Below, in pieces: positions 34,565 to 42,903 of a stretch of DNA of 64,000 nt. Each line of letters opens with the position of its first letter. The stretch's first letter is position 1. The notes beneath the pieces were generated by a model. The model was not told where the DNA came from. It saw only the letters and a program-made list of their open reading frames with translations, and ran no database searches. The stretch is from Oscillatoriales cyanobacterium M59_W2019_021 (GTDB lineage Bacteria; Cyanobacteriota; Cyanobacteriia; Cyanobacteriales; Geitlerinemataceae). The position numbers were made by a program, and so were the translations under genes. Location of the stretch: NCBI GenBank assembly GCA_015295945.1, contig DVED01000139.1:50445-114444 (forward strand), in the 5' to 3' direction.

Positions 34565-36397
34565 ATGCCTTCGTCTAAAACTTCTTATTCTACGGAGACC
34601 AAAACCAAACTTCGGGATGTTTTCGCCAATACGCCGCGCATCATCAACCTAGTTTGGAAAGCCATCCCGCGACTATTTATCGTATCGATCGCGCTAACGT
34701 TGATTATTGCCGCTATTCCGCCGATCGAACTGTACGTGAATAAACTGGTTGTCGATTTCGTCGTCAACTCGATCGGCAAACCATCGATCGTTTGGAAAAC
34801 ATTAGGACTATTACTTACCTTCCGAATTAGTTTGGGTTTAGGCAAAGAAGCGCTCAATCAAATTAACTTTTACATCAAGATGCTAGTCCGAGATAGCTGC
34901 CTGGTTCATACCGAAAATGCACTGCTCGAACAAGCCATTCGTCTTGACTTAGCGCATTACGAACTTCCCGAATTTTACGACACCCTCAAACGCGCGCAAG
35001 AAGGCGGCAGTAACTATCCCGTCATGGTGTTAGAATCTCTCACGCGAATGTTCGGTCAAATCGTCAGTTTTGCCGGATTGTTAGTCTTATTGCTGCGTTT
35101 TAATGTGGGAATTATGCTGCTCTTACTGCTGAGCGTGTTACCCACACTCTTTGTGAGTTTGCGATTTTCAAAGCTGCATTTTTGGATGAAACGCCATCAA
35201 ACTCAATCTTGGAGAATGGCACATTATTTGCAAGACGTGATGACCGAAAATGAGTTTGCTAAAGAGGTGCGTTTGTTCGATCTCGGGAACTATTTATTAC
35301 AGCGATGGCAGACCATTCGCTATCAATTCAATCGCGAATTCGCGCAACTCACGCGCCGACAGTCATCTGTCAGTGGAGTCGCTCAAGTTCTCACGAATGT
35401 TGGATTTTATGCCGCTTATGGTTGGGCAATTTTGAAAACGGTACGCGGTCAGATTTCCCTGGGAGACTTTACGATGTATACCGGAGCTTTCGAGCAATCT
35501 CAAGGTCTTTTACAAGGCATCTTAGAAAGCTTTTCCCACGTTTACGAGTTCAATCTGTACGTCTCTCAATACTTCGACTTTCTCAACTTGAAACCGCAAG
35601 TTCTCAATCCTAATAATCCGCGATCGTTCCCCAATCCCTTGCAATCTGGATTAGAACTGAAAAACGTCAGTTTTACCTATCCTGGTGCGAGCAAACCGAC
35701 GCTGAAAAATATCAACTTAACAGTCAAACCCGGAGAAAGTATCGCACTGGTGGGAATCAACGGTGTGGGAAAAACCACGCTGCTGAAGTTGTTAACTCGC
35801 TTGTACGATATCGACTCGGGAGAAATCACCTTTGATGGGATTAGAATCGATCGCCTAGATTTACAAGATTTACGTCGCAATATCGGCATTATCTTTCAAG
35901 ACTTTGCTCGATATAACTTAACGGCACAGGATAATATCGGATTTGGTAATTTACCCGAACTTGAAAATTTATCGCTGATCGATCGCGCGGCAGACAATGC
36001 CGGAGCAAAACCGACCATTTCCGGTTTGGAATCAGGCTATCAAACAGTATTAGGAAAGGTGTTCGATGGCGGAACCGATTTGTCGGGAGGACAGTGGCAA
36101 AAAATCGGTTTAGCTCGTGCTTTTACCATTGCCGCTCCCATTTTAATTTTGGACGAACCCACCGCCGCTTTAGATGCGATCGCCGAATACGAATTGTTTC
36201 AAAAGTTTCGCCAACTCACAAAAGGAAAAATGACCTTTTTTGTCAGTCACCGCTTTTCTACCGTGTTACTTGCCGATCGCATTGTCGTTCTCGATAACAG
36301 TCAAATCGTGGAAGTTGGCAGTCATGAAGAGTTGATGACAAAAGATGGATTATACGCTCAAATGTTCCGCCTGCAAGCTTCGAGCTATAACGGCTAG
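34565..36397 (+). CDS. ABC exporter, fused membrane and ATPase domains
   Basis: A 610-residue half-transporter of the type I exporter fold. Membrane helices cover about residues 1-320 and the nucleotide-binding domain about 350-600. It has Walker A GINGVGKTT, the signature LSGGQWQKIGLARAF, Walker B ILILDEPTAALD and the H-loop FFVSHRFST. It acts as a homodimer or with a partner to export a lipid, peptide or drug-like substrate. Its neighbour at 36532 is a small secreted-looking Cys-rich protein, which is a candidate cargo on position alone. There is no peptidase C39 domain at the N-terminus. Confidence 0.88.
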   Translation: MPSSKTSYSTETKTKLRDVFANTPRIINLVWKAIPRLFIVSIALTLIIAAIPPIELYVNKLVVDFVVNSIGKPSIVWKTLGLLLTFRISLGLGKEALNQINFYIKMLVRDSCLVHTENALLEQAIRLDLAHYELPEFYDTLKRAQEGGSNYPVMVLESLTRMFGQIVSFAGLLVLLLRFNVGIMLLLLLSVLPTLFVSLRFSKLHFWMKRHQTQSWRMAHYLQDVMTENEFAKEVRLFDLGNYLLQRWQTIRYQFNREFAQLTRRQSSVSGVAQVLTNVGFYAAYGWAILKTVRGQISLGDFTMYTGAFEQSQGLLQGILESFSHVYEFNLYVSQYFDFLNLKPQVLNPNNPRSFPNPLQSGLELKNVSFTYPGASKPTLKNINLTVKPGESIALVGINGVGKTTLLKLLTRLYDIDSGEITFDGIRIDRLDLQDLRRNIGIIFQDFARYNLTAQDNIGFGNLPELENLSLIDRAADNAGAKPTISGLESGYQTVLGKVFDGGTDLSGGQWQKIGLARAFTIAAPILILDEPTAALDAIAEYELFQKFRQLTKGKMTFFVSHRFSTVLLADRIVVLDNSQIVEVGSHEELMTKDGLYAQMFRLQASSYNG

Positions 36398-36531
36398 CAA
36401 TTAGCTCCCGTCAATTCAATTTCAAACAACTGAATATTCTCGATCGTCCCGTTCTTCTCAGTTCGGTTCTCGGATCGCGCTGCTCGATTTCTCGTGTCGA
36501 TCGTCTCGTGTTGGATTTTTTGAGAGGTGTT

Positions 36532-36882
36532 ATGCGTTTACTATCCCGTTCTTTTCTGCTGGTTTCTATCCTGTTTACAGTAAAAATACCAAGCCAAAAT
36601 TCTCTAGGTTTAACCTCAAATATTTTATCTTTGTCCGCAACACAAAACGAGCGCATTCAGCCTAAATCTGAAGAACCAAACTGTCGAGTCTATTCCTGTC
36701 CGCCAGGAGGAACCCGATTCTCCAAACCCGAATCTACATTGTTTAAATCTCGGTTTTCTTACCGCCAAACCTCCAGCAAAATTGCCACGGAAACATCAGA
36801 AACCGATCCCTGCGATTTCCGAAGCGATCGCTGCGAACCCGGCGGATCGGTTTCAAAAGATCCACCTCAACAATCCGCTTAA
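36532..36882 (+). CDS. Small secreted Cys/PGG-repeat protein, unknown function
   Basis: A 116-residue protein. The ATG at 36532 follows GAGAGGTG; a GTG at 36508 would add eight residues. It starts MRLLSRSFLLVSILFTV, a signal-peptide-like stretch. The mature part has two related motifs, PNCRVYSCPPGGTRFSKPE and DPCDFRSDRCEPGGSVSK. Each is a cysteine pair followed by x-P-G-G-(S/T) and a S-K. The cysteines could form disulfides outside the cytoplasm. It lies 134 bp after an ABC exporter. I know no family. It could be an exported peptide or an envelope protein. Confidence 0.5.
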   Translation: MRLLSRSFLLVSILFTVKIPSQNSLGLTSNILSLSATQNERIQPKSEEPNCRVYSCPPGGTRFSKPESTLFKSRFSYRQTSSKIATETSETDPCDFRSDRCEPGGSVSKDPPQQSA

Positions 36883-36898
36883 TTCCAAATGACCGAAA

Positions 36899-36960
36899 TT
36901 GGTAATGGGTAATGGGTAGAGACCCACTTATTACTTATTACTTCAAACCTCCAAACCTCC
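36899..36960. repeat. Heptamer tandem repeats (GGTAATG, TTATTAC, CAAACCT)
   Basis: GGTAATG x2, ACTTATT/ACTTATT and CAAACCT x2 lie in tandem. The same words recur near 40943-40999, 46893-46985 and 61803-61935. These are STRR-type repeats. Confidence 0.75.
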
Positions 36961-37014
36961 ATCCAAATTTTCGCTACACTGACAAATAGTCCCTTTACCC
37001 CCATCCGCATCGCT

Positions 37015-38004
37015 TTGCAACCGATCGTCGAAGTTCAATCTCTCGGGAAAGTCTACCCCGTCGCCGTCAAAGAACCCGGATTTCGGGGAACTTTGCGCCA
37101 TTTCTTTCGCCGCACCTATCGCCAAATCGAAGCAGTACGCGATGTTTCCTTCCGGATCGAACCCGGCGAAGTGGTGGGGTTTCTCGGTCCCAACGGTGCC
37201 GGGAAAACCACCACCCTGAAAATGCTGACGGGGTTGATCCATCCCTCCTCGGGAAGTGCGCGGGTGGCGGGATACGTCCCCTTCGATCGCGCCGAACCCT
37301 TCTTACAAAAAATCACCTTGGTGATGGGACAAAAGCAACAACTGATTTGGGACTTACCCGCGTTGGATTCGTTGCGGATTAATGCGGCAGTGTACGGATT
37401 GAGCGATCGCGCCTTCCAATCGCGACTTGCCGAGTTAACCGACTTACTCTCCCTCCACGGCAAACTCAACCAACCCGTTCGCAAACTCTCCCTCGGCGAA
37501 CGGATGAAAGCGGAACTCCTGGCGGCATTGCTGCACCAACCCCAAGTCTTATTTCTCGACGAACCCACTCTGGGATTGGATGTCAACGCGCAAGTGGGGG
37601 TGCGCGAGTTTCTGCGGGAGTACAATCGGCGGACGGGTGCGACGATTTTGCTCACCAGTCACTACATGGCGGACATTACCGCATTGTGCGATCGCGTGAT
37701 TTTGATTCACGCCGGACAACTGATTTACGATGGCAGTTTGGACGGATTGCTCGATCGATTTGCACCGTATCGGGAAGTGCAGGTAGAACTGGCACAACCC
37801 CGATCCGAAGCGGAATTAAAAGTTTATGGGGAAATCGAGGCGATCGAAGGTCAATCGGTGCGATGGTTGGTCAAACGCGATACCCTTACTGCGACCGTAT
37901 CCCGAATGCTTGCCGAACTAGACGTTGCCGACCTTACCGTCACCGATCCGCCGATCGAAGAAGTCATCGGTCGCGTGTTTGAAACGGGAGTTGTGGATAA
38001 GTAA
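37015..38004 (+). CDS. ABC transporter ATPase subunit (ABC-2/viologen-exporter type)
   Basis: A 329-residue ATPase. It has Walker A FLGPNGAGKTTTLKML, a Q-loop near VMGQKQQLIWDLPAL, the signature LSLGERMKAELLAALL, Walker B VLFLDEPTLGLD and H-loop LLTSHYM. A C-terminal extension (about 240-329) is typical of drug- or lipid-type ABC-2 exporters. The only in-frame start near the domain edge is TTG at 37015, with no clear ribosome-binding site. No ABC-2 permease gene is adjacent on either side, so the partner must lie elsewhere. It is 20 bp before the SafE-like gene. Confidence 0.88.
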   Translation: MQPIVEVQSLGKVYPVAVKEPGFRGTLRHFFRRTYRQIEAVRDVSFRIEPGEVVGFLGPNGAGKTTTLKMLTGLIHPSSGSARVAGYVPFDRAEPFLQKITLVMGQKQQLIWDLPALDSLRINAAVYGLSDRAFQSRLAELTDLLSLHGKLNQPVRKLSLGERMKAELLAALLHQPQVLFLDEPTLGLDVNAQVGVREFLREYNRRTGATILLTSHYMADITALCDRVILIHAGQLIYDGSLDGLLDRFAPYREVQVELAQPRSEAELKVYGEIEAIEGQSVRWLVKRDTLTATVSRMLAELDVADLTVTDPPIEEVIGRVFETGVVDK

Positions 38005-38023
38005 TCAGTCCGAAGGTCGATCG

Positions 38024-39340
38024 ATGTTACTCTGTCATTGCGAAGGGAATATTGACCCCCATTTTCAACCCGCCAGAAACAACGTGTTCGACTTACTCCT
38101 CATCGCGACCCTAGGCTTCCTCGGCAGTTTCGGTCACTGTGCCGGAATGTGCGGTCCGCTGGCGATCGCCTTTTCCCTCTCCCAACAGCGTCCAGAATCG
38201 CCGAATTGGTATGACAGTCTCGCGTTCCACCTCTTACTCAACCTGGGACGGATTGTCAGTTACGCACTTGTCGGCACGATCTTAGGCGGCGTGGGGTCGG
38301 TGTTAATTGCCAGCGGTCAACTGGCAGGCATCGGTAGCGGTTTCCGGCAAGGGATGGCGATGCTCGCCGGGTTGATGCTGATTGGGTTCGGACTGAGCCA
38401 TATTCGACCGGACTTTCTCCCCCGACTGCCGATCGTCCACCCAATTCAAGGACAGTTGCACGATCGATTTTCGCGCGGCATGACCCAACTTTCCCTGCAA
38501 TCTCAGTGGTGGATACCCGCGATTTTAGGCAGCATTTGGGGGTTGATTCCCTGTGGGTTTCTGTATGCGGCACAGCTTAAGGCAGCGGAAACCGGGAGTC
38601 CGATTTGGGGTGCGGCGACGATGCTGGCATTCGGACTGGGAACCACACCGACGATGTTGGGAGTGGGGGTGTCGGCGGCGAAGTTGAGCGAAACTCAGCG
38701 ATCGCAACTGTTCCGCCTGGGGGGTTGGGTGACGCTAACCGTGGGGATTCTCACGCTGCTGCGAACCGATGCCATGGTCGATCTCACCGGACACGGGTCG
38801 CTGTTGCTGCTGTTGCTGGCACTGGTGGCGCGTCCCATTTCCCGGTTCTGGAGTTTCCCGCTTCAATACCGTCGTGCCATCGGTGTGGGTGCGTTCGTCC
38901 TGGCAGTGGCGCATACCGCGCATATGATGGAGCATACCTTAAATTGGCAACTCGGGGCGATCGCCTTTATGGTTCCCCTCCATCGCTGGGGGTTGTGGTT
39001 GGGAACTACCGCGTTGGTGTTGATAACTCCGGCGGCGTTTACGAGTTTCGATCGCTGGCAACAAGCTTTGGGAAGACGCTGGCGGCAGATTCATTTATTA
39101 GCGGTTCCCGCGACAATTTTGGCGGCAATTCATGCGGTGTTAATCGGGTCGAACTATTTAGGAGAATTGGCGCTCGATAGGGAACACCAACTGCGATCGA
39201 TCGCCTTGGGAGTGACCGTGCTATCGGTCTTTTTGGTGCGATCTCGTTGGGTTTGGTCGTTCGTCTCGCGGGAACAATTTTACGTGAGGTCGGGACAGTC
39301 TTCGCCGGAAATTTTGGGCGATCGCGATCGGAACGCTTAG
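38024..39340 (+). CDS. SafE/UreH_2-type membrane protein with ferric-reductase-like C-terminal half
   Basis: A 438-residue polytopic protein. The N-terminal half (about 20-240) has FGHCAGMCGPLAIAF, the Cys-x3-Cys signature of the TauE/SafE (DsbD/UreH_2-like) group linked to copper or thiol handling. The C-terminal half (about 255-420) has HTAHMMEH and IHLLAVPATILAAIHA. These are two helices with spaced histidines as in the haem-binding ferric-reductase-like domain. It might move metal or electrons across the membrane. I use the ATG at 38024; a start at 37925 inside the preceding ABC gene would add 33 residues lacking conservation. It is followed by convergent ABC importer genes. Confidence 0.75.
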   Translation: MLLCHCEGNIDPHFQPARNNVFDLLLIATLGFLGSFGHCAGMCGPLAIAFSLSQQRPESPNWYDSLAFHLLLNLGRIVSYALVGTILGGVGSVLIASGQLAGIGSGFRQGMAMLAGLMLIGFGLSHIRPDFLPRLPIVHPIQGQLHDRFSRGMTQLSLQSQWWIPAILGSIWGLIPCGFLYAAQLKAAETGSPIWGAATMLAFGLGTTPTMLGVGVSAAKLSETQRSQLFRLGGWVTLTVGILTLLRTDAMVDLTGHGSLLLLLLALVARPISRFWSFPLQYRRAIGVGAFVLAVAHTAHMMEHTLNWQLGAIAFMVPLHRWGLWLGTTALVLITPAAFTSFDRWQQALGRRWRQIHLLAVPATILAAIHAVLIGSNYLGELALDREHQLRSIALGVTVLSVFLVRSRWVWSFVSREQFYVRSGQSSPEILGDRDRNA

Positions 39341-39354
39341 GAAATTTTGTTCGC

Positions 39355-40176
39355 CTAATCCCGCTTAACCGAACTTTCGTGCCAGTCTCCTAAAATGGCA
39401 TCTGACAGTGCCGATAGCGCCACAAAAATCAAAATTCCCAAACCAGTAATCATCACTAATGCGGCAAACATTCGGGGAATTTGCAGATTGTATCCGGCAA
39501 TCAGCATTTGATAAGCAATCCCCGAATTCGCGCCTCCCGTTCCGGCAACGAATTCGGCAACCACCGCGCCAATTAAAGCCAATCCACCGCTAATTCGCAA
39601 TCCGGAAAGGAAGTAGGGTAACGCACTCGGCAGGCGCAAATAGAGCAGGGTTTGCCAGCGTGACGCTCCGTACAGTCGGAATAAATCTCGCAAATTAGCG
39701 TCGATACTATTTAAGCCAAAAGTGGTGTTAGAAATGATGGGAAATAAGGCAACAATCCAAGCACATAAAACCAGTGCCGCAAAAGTATTATTTCGCAACC
39801 AGATGATAATTAAAGGGGCGATCGCCGCAATGGGAGTCGTTTGCAGGACGATCGCGTAAGGATACAAGCTTTTTTCGATCCATTTACTCTGTGCCATCAG
39901 GACGGAAATCAGCAATCCGGAAAAGACGGCAGTCATAAACGCGGCGATCGTAATTTTAATCGTGGTGAATAACGCCGGAAATAAAATTCCCCAATCTCGA
40001 ATGAGAGTGGTTAAAATCAAACTCGGGGTGGGTAAAATATACGCCGGGGTATTCGTGACGCGAACGGAAACTTCCCACACCGTTAAAACCAGCAATCCCA
40101 CCGCAATCGGGGCGATCGTATCGATCGTCAGCCAGCGTTGCCATCCAAAATTCGCTCGTGTTTTGTTCGTTCCCAT
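39355..40176 (-). CDS. ABC transporter permease (SsuC/TauC/ThiX type)
   Basis: A 273-residue permease with six hydrophobic segments. The EAA-type loop is in ANLRDLFRLYGASRWQTLLY, as in NrtB/SsuC/TauC-like binding-protein-dependent importers. It is the last gene of a three-gene operon, 19 bp after the ATPase, and forms the membrane channel as a dimer. The substrate follows that of the binding protein and is uncertain among nitrate/sulfonate/pyrimidine-type compounds. Confidence 0.9.
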   Translation of the reverse strand: MGTNKTRANFGWQRWLTIDTIAPIAVGLLVLTVWEVSVRVTNTPAYILPTPSLILTTLIRDWGILFPALFTTIKITIAAFMTAVFSGLLISVLMAQSKWIEKSLYPYAIVLQTTPIAAIAPLIIIWLRNNTFAALVLCAWIVALFPIISNTTFGLNSIDANLRDLFRLYGASRWQTLLYLRLPSALPYFLSGLRISGGLALIGAVVAEFVAGTGGANSGIAYQMLIAGYNLQIPRMFAALVMITGLGILIFVALSALSDAILGDWHESSVKRD

Positions 40177-40195
40177 ATATCCTTAAGATTATCGA

Positions 40196-40954
40196 TTAAC
40201 TCGACATCGCCTTCGATAAAGCATCGGCAACTTGCTGACAGTATTCGCTATAAACAAACGATCGGCGAAATTCTTCCGTTCGCGGACTGGGAACGTCAAT
40301 TTTGATATCGGCGATCGCTCGACCCGGACGCGCTGCCATAATAATCACTCGAGTAGAAAGATACACCGCTTCGTAAATATTATGGGTCACAAATAAAACC
40401 GTCCAACGTTGCTGGCTCCATAATTCTAGCAAATCGTCGTTGAGCTTATTTCGAGTAATATCGTCCAGCGCTCCAAACGGTTCGTCTAATAATAACATCG
40501 TCGGATTTGTAGATAACGCGCGGGCGATCGAAACTCGCATTTTCATCCCGCCGGAAAGTTGGCGAGGATAGGCGCGTTTAAAATTTTCCAATCCCACCAA
40601 TTGCAACGTCCGATCGACCGTTTTCTCCGCTTCTTTTTGAGGAATCTTCGCTAATCTAAGCGGCAATTTAACATTATCTCGAACCGTAGACCAAGGCATT
40701 AAAGCCGGTTCTTGGAAGACAAACGCCAGGTTTTGGCGATCGCTCAAATCGTACCAATCTAACGTCCCAGAACTCACATTGCTCAATCCAGCAATAATTC
40801 TCAGCAACGTACTTTTCCCGCACCCCGACGGACCGACAAAACTGATAAATTCCGATCGATTGACCGTCAAATTCAGATTTTCTAGAGCGATCGTTCCATT
40901 CTCAAAAACTTTGTTGACATCATGGAGCGAAATAACAGGTTGGTCATTTGTCAT
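40196..40954 (-). CDS. ABC transporter ATPase (SsuB/TauB/ThiY-associated type)
   Basis: A 252-residue ATPase. It has Walker A GPSGCGKSTLL, the signature LSGGMKMRVSIARAL, Walker B MLLLDEPFGALD and H-loop LFVTHNIYEAV. It powers the neighbouring permease. Its first codons (MTNDQ) are encoded by a TGACAAA heptamer repeat that supplies ATGs in successive frames at 40947, 40954 and 40961, so the natural start may have been altered by repeat growth. It lies between the binding protein (46 bp) and the permease (19 bp). Confidence 0.92.
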   Translation of the reverse strand: MTNDQPVISLHDVNKVFENGTIALENLNLTVNRSEFISFVGPSGCGKSTLLRIIAGLSNVSSGTLDWYDLSDRQNLAFVFQEPALMPWSTVRDNVKLPLRLAKIPQKEAEKTVDRTLQLVGLENFKRAYPRQLSGGMKMRVSIARALSTNPTMLLLDEPFGALDDITRNKLNDDLLELWSQQRWTVLFVTHNIYEAVYLSTRVIIMAARPGRAIADIKIDVPSPRTEEFRRSFVYSEYCQQVADALSKAMSS

Positions 40955-40999
40955 TTGTCATTTGCCATTTGGGGTTGGTCAAGAACCGATTACCCATTA
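40943..40999. repeat. TCATTTG heptamer repeat overlapping a start codon
   Basis: TCATTTG units (three full, one variant) at 40944-40971 are followed by GGGGTTGG and GATTACC/CATTACC words. The repeat covers the first codons of the ABC ATPase gene and fills the gap to the binding-protein gene. Confidence 0.8.
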
Positions 41000-41000
41000 C

Positions 41001-42050
41001 CTAAATTTTATATTTCTCAATCCCTTGGTTGACAAAATCTAGCGTATAAGCATCCTTGTAATTAGTTTTAGCATCCAAAATTTCCACCCCAACCAACTCA
41101 TCGAATAACGTTTTCCAACGATCGTCGCTCATGGCTCCAATTCCCAAAGTTTTGGCATCGCCCGACGTTAAAATTTCATACTCTTTCAACTTACCAATAC
41201 CATAGGCGATCAGATCGTCCGTCATCTCCGGATTTTCTTTTTGAATCAGTTCGTTCCCTAGAGTTGGATCGTTGAGATAACTGTACCATCCTTTAATCGA
41301 AGCTTCGACAAATCGCCGCACGAGATCCGGATTCGTTTCGACTAGTTTATTCGTCGTTTCGATCGTGAAGGTATATGGGTTGTATCCGGCTTCCGTGAGA
41401 GGCAAAACCACGGGTTTAAAGCCGCCTTTTTGCTCGACCGTATAAGGCTCCGAGGTTAAGATTCCCTGTTGTGCCGAATTTTTATCTGCCAAGAATGGAG
41501 CGACGTTAAAATTATAGGGACGTTGCTGATCGTCCGCGAAACCGTACTTCTTCTTGAGGAAGGGCCAATAGGTAATGTTAGCCGCAGGCGACACGAAAAT
41601 GGGTTTGCCTTTGAGTTGCGCCAGCGAATCGTTCCCCACATCGGGATGGGCTAACAAAATTTGAATTTCTTGTTGAAAAAATGAGGCGATCGTCACTTTG
41701 GGAATGCCTTGGGCAACTGCCTTTAACGTATCCACCGCATGACCCAAACTAAAATCAATTAATCCACCCATCAACAATTGAGAAACATTGGTTTGAGGGG
41801 GGGTCGATTCGATGCTGACATCCAACCCGTAATCGCGATAAATTCCGGCAGCGACCGCTTGATAAAATCCGCCGTATTCTGCTTGAGCTTTCCACCCAAA
41901 CCCCAATTTCACTTTATCGAGTGCTTCATTCTTAGAAGTATCCACTCGATTTTCGGCAGTATTCGTACACGCAGCCAGTATGCTAGTTCCCAGGGCGATC
42001 GAACTCAGTTGTAGAAATTGGCGGCGTCTCAAGTTTCGGATATTTCGCAT
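41001..42050 (-). CDS. ABC transporter substrate-binding lipoprotein (NMT1/THI5-like)
   Basis: A 349-residue periplasmic binding protein. The N-terminus has twin arginines (NLRRRQFLQLSS) and a lipobox (SILAAC), so Tat export and lipid anchoring are both plausible. The body matches the NMT1/THI5-like fold (GFGWKAQAEYGGFYQAVAAG, GLDVSIE, DFSLGHA). Family members bind thiamine pyrimidine precursors, riboflavin, nitrate or sulfonates, and I cannot choose among them. No thiamine or riboflavin riboswitch is visible upstream. First gene of the importer operon; divergent from furA across a 400-bp gap. Confidence 0.87.
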   Translation of the reverse strand: MRNIRNLRRRQFLQLSSIALGTSILAACTNTAENRVDTSKNEALDKVKLGFGWKAQAEYGGFYQAVAAGIYRDYGLDVSIESTPPQTNVSQLLMGGLIDFSLGHAVDTLKAVAQGIPKVTIASFFQQEIQILLAHPDVGNDSLAQLKGKPIFVSPAANITYWPFLKKKYGFADDQQRPYNFNVAPFLADKNSAQQGILTSEPYTVEQKGGFKPVVLPLTEAGYNPYTFTIETTNKLVETNPDLVRRFVEASIKGWYSYLNDPTLGNELIQKENPEMTDDLIAYGIGKLKEYEILTSGDAKTLGIGAMSDDRWKTLFDELVGVEILDAKTNYKDAYTLDFVNQGIEKYKI

Positions 42051-42447
42051 TCAGTTAAACTCCTGTTTCCCGGCTATCTTCATTTTCAATCGTGCAGCGA
42101 CTCTCTAGGAGTATCGCGGACAGTTCGAGCCTGTATCATTGTATAGCTATCAGCAGTTAGCTGTCAGCCGTCAGCTAAAACTCTAGAAACGCGCTTTTCT
42201 AGTCAAGAAAGAAAGGAACCGGGTGGTTAAAACCTCGTCTACAGGGACAAAATCCGCCCTTCGGGCAGCCCCCGCTTCATTGATGAAAACCGGGAAGTAC
42301 CTATGCTGCCCATAGTAGCCGTGAAAGCAACTCAACTCTTGTTGACCGTTTTGTTTAAAAATATTCTCAATAATATTCGCTTGTTGACAAAAATACTTCC
42401 TATTCTGTACCCTAGAAAATAGACTGGGAATTTTATAAAAACTAGCT
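42051..42447. other. Divergent intergenic region before furA, structured, function unknown
   Basis: About 400 bp between the importer and furA. 42140-42175 has AGC(A/T)GTTAG/GTCAGC-type short repeats. 42190-42330 has GC-rich hairpin-forming words (GCCCTTCGGGC at about 42253-42264, CCGGGTGG, ACCGGGAAG), which could be an RNA leader or a mobile-element remnant. The furA promoter is annotated separately. Confidence 0.45.
42360..42413 (+). promoter_or_regulatory. furA promoter with candidate Fur box
   Basis: TTGACA (42384-42389) and TACCCT (42408-42413) are 18 bp apart and 34 bp before the ATG. AATATT-N6-AATATT (42360-42377), an AT-rich repeat of palindromic words, lies just upstream of the -35 and could be an iron box. 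FurA is autoregulated in studied cyanobacteria. Confidence 0.5.
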
Positions 42448-42903
42448 ATGCCGACCTATACAGCAGCCGCCCTCAAATCCGAGCTGAACGAAAGGGGCTG
42501 GCGGATGACTCCCCAACGAGAAACGATTTTGCAAATCTTTCAAAATCTTCCCAAGGGCAAACACTTAAGTGCCGAAGATTTATACAATCTGTTGCAAGAA
42601 CAGGGGGAACGAATCAGCCTTTCGACGATCTATCGAACTCTGAAGCTAATGGCAAGGATGGGAATCCTCCGAGAACTGGAGTTAGGAGAAGATCACAAAC
42701 ACTACGAAATCAATCAACCCCATCCTTACCACCACCATCATTTAATTTGCGTTAAGTGCAACAAGACGATCGAGTTTAAGAGCGATTCCGTCTTGAAAAT
42801 CGGGACGAAAACCGCTCAAAAAGAGGGGTATCACCTGCTCGATTGCCAGTTGACCATTCACGCGGTTTGTCCGGCGTGCCAGCGAGCGCTCACTCCGCTT
42901 TAA
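42448..42903 (+). CDS. furA: Ferric uptake regulator FurA
   Basis: A 151-residue Fur-family repressor. The winged-helix DNA-binding half (RGWRMTPQRETILQIF, SLSTIYRTLKLMARMGIL) is followed by the metal-binding half with HKHYEINQPHPYHHHHLICV, a Cys-x2-Cys pair (CVKC), and CPAC near the end. Wording matches cyanobacterial FurA (iron homeostasis) more closely than Zur or PerR. It represses iron-uptake genes when loaded with Fe2+. Its last four bases overlap the stop of the convergent peptidoglycan-binding protein gene. Confidence 0.9.
   Translation: MPTYTAAALKSELNERGWRMTPQRETILQIFQNLPKGKHLSAEDLYNLLQEQGERISLSTIYRTLKLMARMGILRELELGEDHKHYEINQPHPYHHHHLICVKCNKTIEFKSDSVLKIGTKTAQKEGYHLLDCQLTIHAVCPACQRALTPL

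Noticed and set aside
42190..42340. IS200/IS605-type element end
   Set aside because: Hairpin words are suggestive, but there is no transposase frame or second end.
42051..42447. Thiamine-pyrophosphate or other riboswitch before the NMT1-type importer
   Set aside because: The conserved CTGAGA and ACCTGATCTGG-type words are not found on either strand.
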